Of a DNA stretch of 24,861 bases, positions 1-14,215 are shown piece by piece. Position numbers and translations under genes: made by a program. Below the pieces are notes generated by a model that did not search any database, had not been told where the DNA came from, and saw nothing but the letters and a program-made list of their open reading frames with translations. Each line of letters begins with the position of its first letter. Within the stretch, counting starts at the first letter, position 1. Origin of the DNA: an uncultured Collinsella sp. (GTDB taxonomy: Bacteria; Actinomycetota; Coriobacteriia; Coriobacteriales; Coriobacteriaceae). The DNA lies in assembly GCA_900759565.1 (NCBI GenBank), contig CAAEVV010000025.1, positions 1 to 24,861 of the forward strand, read 5' to 3'.

Positions 1-47
1 GCCTTCCTGGCCTCGACATCATGCTTCACTCTCAAATCAACGCGCAT
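1..47 (-). CDS. possible start of a further gene, cut by the window edge
   Basis: An ATG at 47 on the minus strand opens a frame that stays open to the window edge and reads MRVDLRVKHDVEARKA. A GGGAGG Shine-Dalgarno-like sequence lies 8 bases upstream, inside the 3' arm of the hairpin at 55-88. The 15 visible residues do not match the N-terminus of L3 (rplC), the usual gene after rpsJ. It could equally be chance reading in an intergenic region. Too short to assign. Confidence 0.25.
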   Translation of the reverse strand, partial: MRVDLRVKHDVEARK

Positions 48-88
48 AAAGAAAGCCTCCCATTTCTCATGTCCAAGAAATGGGAGGC
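48..88 (-). terminator. terminator-like hairpin after rpsJ, overlapping a possible RBS
   Basis: A perfect 13-bp inverted repeat (55-67 with 76-88, 8-base loop) is followed on the minus strand by TTTCTTT. This looks like an intrinsic terminator for the str operon 46 bases after the rpsJ stop. The same GGC-TTTCTTT ending occurs at the rplJ leader attenuator. The 3' arm also contains GGGAGG, placed 8 bases before an ATG, so it may instead act as a translation-occluding hairpin. Confidence 0.6.
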
Positions 89-133
89 AGTTCATAATGG
101 CAGTGGGGCTCTGTAAGCTATGAGCGATATCGC

Positions 134-442
134 TTAGAGCTTGATGTCGATGTCGACGCCAGCGGGGAGGTCGAGACGCATGAGCGAATCAACAGTGCCC
201 GAGGTGGGGTCGAGGATGTCGATGAGGCGCTTGTGGGTGCGCATCTCGAACTGCTCACGGGAGTCCTTGTTCACGTGCGGCGAGCGGATAACCGTGTACA
301 GGTTGCGCTCGGTGGGCAGGGGGACAGGACCGGAAACGCGAGCGCCGGTCTTCTGAGCGGTCTCGACGATGAGCTTCGCGGACTGATCGACGACCTCGTG
401 ATCATAGCCCTTGAGGCGAATGCGGATCTTCTGGGTAGCCAA
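134..442 (-). CDS. rpsJ: 30S ribosomal protein S10
   Basis: Small-subunit protein S10 (uS10), which sits in the 30S head and, as NusE, also joins the NusB antitermination complex. The 102-residue product has the usual family length and hallmark segments, including IRIRLKGYDHEVVDQSA near the N-terminus, a PLPTERNLYTVIRSPHVNKDSREQFEMR-type loop in the middle and HKRLIDILDPT towards the end. The start is TTG at 442, six bases after GGAGG. It follows fusA by 60 bp and is the last recognisable gene of the str operon here. No tuf gene lies between fusA and rpsJ, where many bacteria have it. A terminator-like hairpin follows instead of an immediately adjacent rplC. Confidence 0.97.
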   Translation of the reverse strand: MATQKIRIRLKGYDHEVVDQSAKLIVETAQKTGARVSGPVPLPTERNLYTVIRSPHVNKDSREQFEMRTHKRLIDILDPTSGTVDSLMRLDLPAGVDIDIKL

Positions 443-502
443 CTTAAACCTCCAAAGAGTGCGAGAGATGTTCTCGCGGATTACGTAACAGGGAGCTCGA
501 AC

Positions 503-2602
503 TTAGGCGTTCTTGCTCATGACCTCGTCCACGATGGACTTGGGCGCGGGCTCATAAGAGTCGAACTGCATCGTGTAGGATGCACGGCCCTGGGTCTGGG
601 AGCGAAGGTCGGTAGCGTAACCGAACATCTCGCCCAGCGGCACCTTGGCACGGATGAGCTTGCTGTTCTTGCGATCCTCCATGCCCTCGATCTTGCCGCG
701 GCGACCGGAGAGGTTGCCCATAACGTCGCCCATGTACTGCTCGGGGGTCTCGACCTCGACAGCCATGATCGGCTCGAGCAGCTGCGGGTCGGACTTCTTG
801 AGAGCGTCCTTGATAGCCATGGAACCGGCGATCTTGAAGGCGGCCTCGGAGGAGTCGACCTCGTGGTAAGAACCGTCGAACAGGGTGACCTTAACGTCGA
901 GGACCGGGAAGCCGGCGATAACACCGGTGTTCAGGGCCTCCTGGATGCCCTTGTCGATGGACGGGATGTACTCCTTGGGCACGACGCCGCCGACGATAGC
1001 GTTGACGAACTCGTAGCCGAAGCCCTCCTCCATCTTCTCGAGCTTGATGACGGCGTGGCCGTACTGACCGCGACCACCGGACTGACGGACGAACTTGCCC
1101 TCAGCCTTCTCGACGTCGTGACCAGCGGTCTCGCGGTAGGCAACCTGGGGCTTACCAACGTTAGCGTCAACCTTGAACTCGCGGAGCAGACGGTCGACGA
1201 TGATCTCGAGGTGCAGCTCGCCCATGCCGGCGATGATGGTCTGGCCGGTCTCGTGGTTGGTGGACACCTGGAAGGTCGGGTCCTCCTCGGCGAGCTTGGT
1301 CAGAGCCAGGGACATCTTGTCCTGCTCGGCCTTGGTCTTGGGCTCGATAGCAACGTCGATAACGGGCTTAGCGAACTCGATCTTCTCGAGGACGATCTCC
1401 TTGCCCTCTTCGCACAGGGTGTCACCGGTGGTGGAGTTCTTGAAGCCGACGCAAGCGACGATGTCGCCGGCGGCAGCGTCGTCACGGTCGATACGCTCGG
1501 CGGCGTTCATCTCGAGGATGCGGCCGAGGCGCTCGCGCTGACCGTTGGAAGCGTTGATCACGTAGGAGCCGGACTCGGCGCGGCCGGAGTAAACGCGGAC
1601 GTAGGTGAGCTTACCGACGAACGGGTCGGTCATGATCTTGAAGACCAGGCCGGAGAAGGGCTCGTCGAAGGAAGGATGACGCTCGATCTCCTCGCCGGTG
1701 TCCGGATCGGTACCGGTGACGGCCTCGACGTCGAGCGGGCTGGGCAGGTAGTCGACGACAGCGTCGAGCAGCTCCTGGACACCCTTGTTCTTGTAGGCAG
1801 AGCCCACGAAGACGAGGTTGAGCTCGTTGGCCAGAACGCCCTTGCGCAGAGCAGCCTTGAGCTCCTCGACGGTGAAGTCCTCCTCCATGAGGATCTTCTC
1901 CATGAGCTCGTCGTCAAAGCTGGCAGCAGCGTCGAGGAGCTCCTCGCGCTTGGTGGCAGCGATGTCAGCGAACTCAGCCGGGATCTCGTCCATCGGCTCG
2001 GGGTAGGTCATGCCCTTGTCGTCGGCCTTGAAGTCCCATGCGGTCATGGTGACGAGGTCGATGACGCCCCAGAAGTTGTCCTCGGCGCCCATCGGGACCT
2101 GAGCGGCCACGGCGTTGGCGTCGAGACGATCCTTCATGGTCTCGATAGCGTTGAAGAAGTCAGCACCCACGCGGTCATACTTGTTAATGAAGGCGATGCG
2201 GGGGACGTTGAAGGTAGAAGCCTGACGCCAAACGGTCTCAGACTGGGGCTGAACGCCGGCAACGGCGTCGAAGACGGCGACAGCGCCATCGAGGACGCGC
2301 AGGCAGCGCTCGACCTCGGCGGTGAAGTCAACGTGGCCCGGGGTGTCGATGATCTGGATGCGGTAGTCCTTACCGTCCTTGTTCCAGAAGCACGTGGTAG
2401 CAGCGGAGGTAATGGTTACGCCGCGCTCCTGCTCCTGAACCATCCAGTCCATGGTGGCAGCGCCCTCATGGACCTCACCGATCTTGTGGGTCTTACCGGT
2501 GTAGTAAAGAATACGCTCGGTCGTGGTGGTCTTACCGGCATCGATGTGAGCCATGATGCCGATGTTACGGGTATCGGAAAGCTTGTACTTAGGCTTAGCC
2601 AT
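503..2602 (-). CDS. fusA: elongation factor G
   Basis: EF-G, the GTPase that drives tRNA-mRNA translocation on the ribosome and, with RRF, ribosome recycling. The 699 residues match normal length. The GTPase motifs are clear: AHIDAGKT at 18-25, DTPGH at 86-90 and NKYD at 140-143 (many EF-Gs have NKMD). The C-terminal half includes the domain IV segment with GRGQYGHAVIKLE and the GYATDLRSQTQGRASYTMQF stretch. The ATG at 2602 is preceded by AAGGA at suitable spacing. It lies 19 bp after rpsG within the rpsL-rpsG-fusA-rpsJ operon, and no internal promoter or terminator is obvious. Confidence 0.98.
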   Translation of the reverse strand: MAKPKYKLSDTRNIGIMAHIDAGKTTTTERILYYTGKTHKIGEVHEGAATMDWMVQEQERGVTITSAATTCFWNKDGKDYRIQIIDTPGHVDFTAEVERCLRVLDGAVAVFDAVAGVQPQSETVWRQASTFNVPRIAFINKYDRVGADFFNAIETMKDRLDANAVAAQVPMGAEDNFWGVIDLVTMTAWDFKADDKGMTYPEPMDEIPAEFADIAATKREELLDAAASFDDELMEKILMEEDFTVEELKAALRKGVLANELNLVFVGSAYKNKGVQELLDAVVDYLPSPLDVEAVTGTDPDTGEEIERHPSFDEPFSGLVFKIMTDPFVGKLTYVRVYSGRAESGSYVINASNGQRERLGRILEMNAAERIDRDDAAAGDIVACVGFKNSTTGDTLCEEGKEIVLEKIEFAKPVIDVAIEPKTKAEQDKMSLALTKLAEEDPTFQVSTNHETGQTIIAGMGELHLEIIVDRLLREFKVDANVGKPQVAYRETAGHDVEKAEGKFVRQSGGRGQYGHAVIKLEKMEEGFGYEFVNAIVGGVVPKEYIPSIDKGIQEALNTGVIAGFPVLDVKVTLFDGSYHEVDSSEAAFKIAGSMAIKDALKKSDPQLLEPIMAVEVETPEQYMGDVMGNLSGRRGKIEGMEDRKNSKLIRAKVPLGEMFGYATDLRSQTQGRASYTMQFDSYEPAPKSIVDEVMSKNA

Positions 2603-2621
2603 GTTAGTTCCTTACCTTAAC

Positions 2622-3095
2622 TTACCAACGATAGTGAGAGAACGCGCGATTGGCCTCGGCCATCTTGAAGACGTCCTCACGCTTCTTGACGGAAGCGCCC
2701 AGGCCGTTGGAAGCGTCGAGAATCTCGTTGGCGAGACGCTCGGCCATGGTCTTCTCCTTGCGAGCGCGGGAGAAGTTGACGATCCAGCGGATACCCAGAG
2801 CGGTGGAACGACGGGAGTTGACCTCCATCGGGACCTGATAGGTAGCGCCACCGACACGCTTGGGCTTAACCTCGAGCGTGGGCTTGACGTTGTCCATAGC
2901 CTTCTTGAAGGTAGCGAGAGCGTCGCCACCCTCGGACTTCTCGGCAACGATCTCGAAAGCGGTGTAAACGATGCGCTCAGCGGTGGCCTTCTTGCCGTCA
3001 AGAAGGACCTTGTTGATGAGCTGAGTCACCAGGCGGTTGTTGTAAACGGCGTCAGGCTGAACCTCACGACGATTAGCTGCTGCACGACGCGGCAT
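2622..3095 (-). CDS. rpsG: 30S ribosomal protein S7
   Basis: Small-subunit protein S7 (uS7), a primary 16S rRNA binder that nucleates assembly of the 30S head. The product has 157 residues, the usual length. It starts MPRRAAANRREVQPDAVYNN, and carries the conserved QLINKVLLDGKK, GGATYQVPMEV and LGIRWIV segments, ending with AFSHYRW. The ATG at 3095 has AAGGAG seven bases upstream. It is the second gene of the str operon, 73 bp after rpsL and 19 bp before fusA. In other bacteria S7 is the autogenous regulator of this operon; no equivalent site was identified here. Confidence 0.98.
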   Translation of the reverse strand: MPRRAAANRREVQPDAVYNNRLVTQLINKVLLDGKKATAERIVYTAFEIVAEKSEGGDALATFKKAMDNVKPTLEVKPKRVGGATYQVPMEVNSRRSTALGIRWIVNFSRARKEKTMAERLANEILDASNGLGASVKKREDVFKMAEANRAFSHYRW

Positions 3096-3168
3096 GTGAA
3101 ATCTCCTTAAGTGTCTACCGTGCGGCGCTTAGGCGGCACACGGCGAAAGTATCAAAACGTTATCTGGC

Positions 3169-3546
3169 TTATTTGGCCTTGGGGCGCTTAGCACCGTACT
3201 TGGAACGGGCCTGCATACGGTTCTGGACCGGAGCAGCGTCGTAGGCGCCACGGATGACGTGATAACGGACACCAGGGAGGTCACGGACACGACCGCCGCG
3301 GACGAGCACGATGGAGTGCTCCTGCAGGTTGTGGCCCTCACCCGGGATGTAAGCAGTAACTTCGATGCCGTTGACGAGGCGAACACGGGCAACCTTACGA
3401 AGAGCCGAGTTCGGCTTCTTGGGGCTCGTGGTGAAGACGCGGGTGCACACGCCGCGCTTCTGGGAGTTGTGCTGCAGAGCAGCGTTCTTGGACTTCTTGG
3501 GCACGGAACGACGGCCCTGGCGAACCAGCTGGTTAATAGTAGGCAA
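3169..3546 (-). CDS. rpsL: 30S ribosomal protein S12
   Basis: S12 (uS12) lies at the decoding centre and controls accuracy; it is the classical streptomycin-resistance target. The 125-residue product begins MPTINQLVRQGR and contains TSPKKPNSALRK at 41-51 and GEGHNLQEHS in the middle. The start codon is TTG at 3546, with AAGGAG six bases upstream. Lys43 (M. tuberculosis numbering) is retained, but position 88 in GGRVRDLPG is Arg, encoded by CGT at 3283-3285, where sensitive organisms usually have Lys. It is the first gene of the str operon, about 87 nt downstream of the start site implied by the promoter at 3640-3668. Confidence 0.98.
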   Translation of the reverse strand: MPTINQLVRQGRRSVPKKSKNAALQHNSQKRGVCTRVFTTSPKKPNSALRKVARVRLVNGIEVTAYIPGEGHNLQEHSIVLVRGGRVRDLPGVRYHVIRGAYDAAPVQNRMQARSKYGAKRPKAK

Positions 3547-3639
3547 AGCGTACTCCTTCTCGAATGATTCCAGCTTTCTGTAAAGTGCAACGGCTTGAAT
3601 CGAGGGGTCAGCATCCCCCTACGAAACACGCAGTTCGAT

Positions 3640-3668
3640 AGGATACGTGCCGTTAGCTGTGTCGTCAA
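3640..3668 (-). promoter_or_regulatory. promoter of the rpsL-rpsG-fusA-rpsJ operon
   Basis: On the minus strand, TTGACG (3663-3668) and TATCCT (3640-3645) are separated by exactly 17 bp, a good housekeeping-sigma promoter. Transcription would start near 3633 and give a leader of about 87 nt. The nested hairpin element at 3752-3892 lies 84 bp upstream of the -35 box. Confidence 0.7.
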
Positions 3669-3751
3669 CAGACCACGCCGCCGGGCGTATCCTAAAATGA
3701 GCATATTTCCGCAAAGCCTACACAAAAGGAATCCCCTCCTGTGCGCGGGGG

Positions 3752-3892
3752 CGGATTCCCGGGCCGGGCGGCACAGGGGTTAAGTTTGCTGCTCTACAGT
3801 CCTGGCTCGCACGGAGGCCACATTAAGTGGCCTCCGGCTCGTGCGGAACTCGCGACAAACTTAACCCCTGTGCCGCCCGGCCCGGGAATCCG
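3752..3892. repeat. nested long-hairpin element A, upstream of the rpsL promoter
   Basis: A perfect 37-bp inverted repeat (3752-3788 with 3856-3892) encloses a 67-bp centre. Inside it is a second perfect 9-bp stem (3813-3821 with 3827-3835) around the loop ATTAA, flanked by CGCAC and GTGCG, which can extend the stem across a 5-base bulge. The core 3798-3848 is nearly identical to that of element B at 16761-16812 and has the same orientation relative to the downstream ribosomal operon. The outer arms share no obvious sequence with those of B. There is no T-tract on either side, so it does not look like a standard terminator. Possible explanations are a REP/BIME- or MITE-like mobile hairpin, a topological element or a structured RNA. 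Confidence 0.9.
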
Positions 3893-4063
3893 ACGTGCTC
3901 GTTGGGGCAACGTTACCTTCCAAAAAGGGACGGGTTTATTTTGGTCGGTTTTATCTGGGGAAACGTCGCACTCCTGCGATGATCTGTTCTCATCTGTCGC
4001 ATGGAAATCGGCGGCGCTTTCGGAAGTATATTGCTCGGTTTAACCTTCCATTTAATGCAAAAT
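3893..4063. other. intergenic remainder with no gene recognised
   Basis: The 552-bp gap between rpsL and the DUF4179-like gene contains the rpsL promoter, element A and a terminator-like hairpin. In this remaining stretch I see only an interrupted inverted repeat, TGCGATGA (3975-3982) with TCATCTGTCGCA (3990-4001). It is less GC-rich than the coding DNA. No short frame with a convincing ribosome binding site was found. Confidence 0.5.
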
Positions 4064-4091
4064 GGGCCGCCTCCCCTAGTAGGAAGCGCCC
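4064..4091 (-). terminator. possible terminator after the DUF4179-like gene
   Basis: A GC-rich hairpin starts 7 bases after the TAA stop. On the minus strand GGGCGCTTCC can pair with GGAGGCGGCCC with one bulge and a G-U pair, followed by ATTTTGC. The short T-tract makes it only a moderate terminator candidate. Confidence 0.45.
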
Positions 4092-4098
4092 CCAAATC

Positions 4099-5175
4099 TT
4101 ACGAATAGACGATGGTAAAGGGTATTTCTGTTTCGGTCTCTCCTGTTGACGTGCACCTCGTGCCCTCAAGCGTTACTGAGACCACTTGGTCGACATCAAT
4201 CAACTTCGTTGGCACCCAGATGTTCTCTCCGCTATTGCGCGTATAAGAAAAATATAAGTTGAACGCCCCTGCGTCGTCATCTTCGATAATCTGCTCCGAT
4301 CCATCCTTGTAGGTAACCGTCAACTTCTTCGTGACTGCGTCAATGCCCAGATCATCGATGTGTGTCTGGATAGAAAACGGGCTGATCTCGAGAGGCGAGT
4401 CATCGGAGCGGAGTTCCTTTGTATCGACGTACGCTCCAACGCTAAACTCGGGCGTCGATGCCTCGAACGGCTTCGCATCCTCGCCTTCGCCCTCGGTCCA
4501 CGAGATATTCCAGGTGACCGCATGTTGAAAACCTCGCTCGCGATCCATAGAAGCAAAGTACATCGTGCCATTAATGACAGTATCGCTTGATGTGTCCTTA
4601 TCAATGGTGCAGCGTGTGTCAGCCCATTCCTCGCCGAAGTTCATGCTGGGCGTGCCGATGCCTTGTTCTTCTTCACCATAGAGAACAAGTTCGCCTGTCT
4701 CTGCTGCCGGCTTGTAGTAGTTAACACCATTTGGATTGGACAGCGTAAACGTCACGGCTCCGCAGCCGTTTTGATCGATAGCCATCTCATGGATATCGAG
4801 CGTATAGCCGTTACCCTCGACGGACAGATTAACCTTCTGGACTGCACCCTCCAGGCTTTGGGGCGCAATACCGTCACCAAACTCTCTGGTATAGGTATAT
4901 TTAGTCCCCGATGAGCCGCCGTTGGTCCAGGTAATGGAATCCCCATTGCCGTGGTTTCCCCAGGCTGAGGCAAAATAGCTGGAATTGATAACGGCGTAGG
5001 CGACCCCTCCGGTCGCCAACACTCCGGCAAGACATCCGATTACGGCAACATACAGAGGCTTCGCGTGACCCTTTCGACGAAGCGGCTCTCCAGCCGCAGC
5101 ATCAATAACACGGTCGGCAAGGTCGCTATCGGCTTGGATGGACTCGAAGGCCTGCTTGATTTGATTGGATTTCAC
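4099..5175 (-). CDS. membrane-anchored DUF4179-like protein, probable anti-sigma factor
   Basis: A 358-residue protein with a cytoplasmic N-terminus of about 40 residues, one hydrophobic segment at about 41-63 (LYVAVIGCLAGVLATGGVAYA) and a large acidic extracytoplasmic domain of roughly 290 residues rich in Asp, Glu, Thr and Gly. This single-pass layout, directly after an ECF sigma gene, is that of anti-sigma or sensor partners; the DUF4179 likeness comes from general architecture and is tentative. The start is GTG at 5175 with GGAGG six bases upstream. The start lies 50 bp inside the sigma gene's 3' end, which suggests translational coupling. The N-terminal 40 residues would be the part that binds the sigma factor; this is inference. 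The signal sensed cannot be read from the sequence. Confidence 0.75.
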   Translation of the reverse strand: MKSNQIKQAFESIQADSDLADRVIDAAAGEPLRRKGHAKPLYVAVIGCLAGVLATGGVAYAVINSSYFASAWGNHGNGDSITWTNGGSSGTKYTYTREFGDGIAPQSLEGAVQKVNLSVEGNGYTLDIHEMAIDQNGCGAVTFTLSNPNGVNYYKPAAETGELVLYGEEEQGIGTPSMNFGEEWADTRCTIDKDTSSDTVINGTMYFASMDRERGFQHAVTWNISWTEGEGEDAKPFEASTPEFSVGAYVDTKELRSDDSPLEISPFSIQTHIDDLGIDAVTKKLTVTYKDGSEQIIEDDDAGAFNLYFSYTRNSGENIWVPTKLIDVDQVVSVTLEGTRCTSTGETETEIPFTIVYS

Positions 5176-5644
5176 GGTCGCCCTCCTCTAGGATGAATTT
5201 GAGCTTCGATCGACCGCGAGCCAAACGCGTTCGAACGGTCGCGGCTGGTACGTGCAACAACTCGGCAATCTCTGAGGTCGAAAAGCCCAGATAGTAATAG
5301 AGCACGATGGGAACGCGGAATCGCTCCGGAAGTCGCATAACGTCTGACAGGACCGCCTTGGTCTCATCCTGCGCCGCCGAAAGCGAATCGGCCAGGTTCT
5401 CAATATCCTCCACACGCCTCCATGGCTTTCGAAAGAGCGATTTACATTCATTGATCGTGACCCGGATAAGCCAGCGGCGAAGATGCTCCCAACTTTCAAA
5501 GTGTCCATCGCTTTTAAGCAACTTAAGAAAGACATCTTGGGCAATATCGTCGGCATCGGCACGATCGCGCAGGTACGTCAATGCGATTCGAAACACGACA
5601 TCCCGGTGATCTTCGACCGCCTGTCTAAATGCTTGTTCTTCCAT
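5126..5644 (-). CDS. ECF-type RNA polymerase sigma factor
   Basis: A 172-residue sigma-70-family protein with only regions 2 and 4, as in ECF sigma factors. Region 2 spans about 5-72 and includes YLRDRADADDIAQDVFLKLL and SWEHLRRWLIRVTINECKS. Region 4 spans about 105-152 and includes YYLGFSTSEIAELLHVPAATVRTRLARGRSKLK, the helix-turn-helix that reads the -35 element. The start is the ATG at 5644, five bases after GGGAGG; upstream in-frame starts lack such a site and would run through the promoter. The C-terminus extends about 20 residues past region 4 and overlaps the next gene by 50 bp. An ECF-type promoter sits 49-77 bp upstream, which suggests autoregulation. The ribosome binding site lies in the short palindrome TCACCGGGAGGTGA. 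Confidence 0.92.
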   Translation of the reverse strand: MEEQAFRQAVEDHRDVVFRIALTYLRDRADADDIAQDVFLKLLKSDGHFESWEHLRRWLIRVTINECKSLFRKPWRRVEDIENLADSLSAAQDETKAVLSDVMRLPERFRVPIVLYYYLGFSTSEIAELLHVPAATVRTRLARGRSKLKFILEEGDREIQSNQAGLRVHPSR

Positions 5645-5692
5645 AATCACCTCCCGGTGATGCTGATGTTTCTTGCTGAGGCCCTCACCATA

Positions 5693-5721
5693 GATACGCT
5701 TTGACCGAACGAAATGTTTCA
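5693..5721 (-). promoter_or_regulatory. ECF-type promoter of the sigma/anti-sigma pair
   Basis: On the minus strand, TGAAAC (5716-5721) and CGTATC (5693-5698) are 17 bp apart. This matches the general ECF pattern known from Bacillus SigW (TGAAAC, 16-17 bp, CGTA). It does not resemble the housekeeping promoters elsewhere in the window, so the adjacent sigma factor probably transcribes its own gene. Confidence 0.65.
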
Positions 5722-5810
5722 AATTCAAGCAGGAAAAACCTACCAAAATGACTCTGTCCCTTATTGGCAAGGGATCAACGGAACGCAACAGGTTGAGCAT
5801 ACGCAAGCGA

Positions 5811-5910
5811 GCGGCCCCCAGAGCGTACAAGGTGGCATGAAAAAGGCAGGGCATTGACCTTTTGGTCATGCCCTGCCTTTTGAATGACAGATTGTAGCTC
5901 TGGGGGCCGC
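5811..5910. repeat. nested hairpin structure C, downstream of rpoC
   Basis: A 14-bp perfect inverted repeat (5811-5824 with 5897-5910) continues after a one-base bulge for 5 more pairs (5826-5830 with 5892-5896). It encloses the strong terminator stem at 5841-5881. The outer arm-inner stem layout resembles elements A, B and D, but the core differs. Between it and the rpoC stop lies a further perfect 9-bp hairpin (5927-5935 with 5940-5948), so the 3' end of the rpoBC transcript can form several consecutive hairpins. Confidence 0.8.
5840..5881 (-). terminator. intrinsic terminator of rpoBC
   Basis: A perfect 14-bp stem (5841-5854 with 5868-5881), extended by GACC/GGTC after a one-base bulge, has the loop TTTT. 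On the minus strand it ends in a run of T residues. Its A- and T-tracts on both sides mean it could also stop plus-strand transcription. Confidence 0.85.
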
Positions 5911-5954
5911 GCAGCGACGGAGGTCGCCGCCGTTCGTTAGAACGGCGGAACTAA

Positions 5955-10430
<4,476 letters not shown>

Positions 10431-10436
10431 AGTCAA

Positions 10437-13928
<3,492 letters not shown>

Positions 13929-14001
13929 CAGGTTTTTCCTCCTTCACGGAAATGCTCGGTGGGTTGGCGAGGCATAGCTTCGCCAGTTATCGCAACCTAA
14001 T

Positions 14002-14029
14002 AGTTTATCAGGTACCGACCGTTGGGCAA
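14002..14029 (-). promoter_or_regulatory. possible rpoBC promoter
   Basis: On the minus strand, TTGCCC (14024-14029) and TAAACT (14002-14007) are 16 bp apart, 75-100 bp upstream of the rpoB GTG. It is the best candidate between the galU terminator and rpoB, but both boxes are imperfect. Confidence 0.4.
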
Positions 14030-14105
14030 GAAAAGCCTTGACGCGATTGAGTTTTTGGAGTAGCAAAGTTTTTCGACAGAAAACACGCAGGTAGATGTAT
14101 ATGTA

Positions 14106-14121
14106 TCGAACATCTGTTCAT
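14106..14121. promoter_or_regulatory. LexA-like (SOS) box upstream of rpoB
   Basis: TCGAACATCTGTTCAT matches the Gram-positive/actinobacterial LexA pattern TCGAAC-N4-GTTCGA except for the last two bases. The right half-site also forms a 7-bp inverted repeat with TGAACAG at 14132-14138. It lies about 77 bp upstream of the proposed rpoB -35 box, in a short AT-rich stretch. No other gene in this interval could be its target. Confidence 0.35.
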
Positions 14122-14161
14122 ATATTTTCTGTGAACAGAGAGCCGGCAATCGCAGCTCTTA

Positions 14162-14195
14162 TAAAAAACGGGCGCGAACCGAGGTCCGCGCCCGT
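14162..14195 (-). terminator. intrinsic terminator of galU
   Basis: A 9-bp GC-rich stem (14168-14176 with 14187-14195) is followed on the minus strand by TTTTTTAT. It starts about 20 bp after the galU stop and separates galU from rpoBC. Confidence 0.85.
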
Positions 14196-14215
14196 AAATG
14201 TCGATGCCCGAAGGC

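Noticed and set aside
233..2620. A 795-codon plus-strand frame opposite fusA and rpsJ
   Set aside because: Same antisense codon-bias effect. It lacks an RBS and a family match, and fusA on the other strand is certain.
3129..3725. A 198-codon minus-strand frame overlapping rpsL and its leader
   Set aside because: It is out of frame with rpsL, crosses the rpsL promoter and shows no recognisable protein family.
3752..3892. Element A as an intrinsic terminator or insertion-sequence ends
   Set aside because: No T-run on either side and no transposase gene; the arms differ completely between A and B, unlike the terminal repeats of one IS or MITE family.
5645..5869. An N-terminal extension of the sigma factor
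   Set aside because: It would cross the ECF promoter and lacks an RBS; sigma region 2 starts right after the ATG at 5644.
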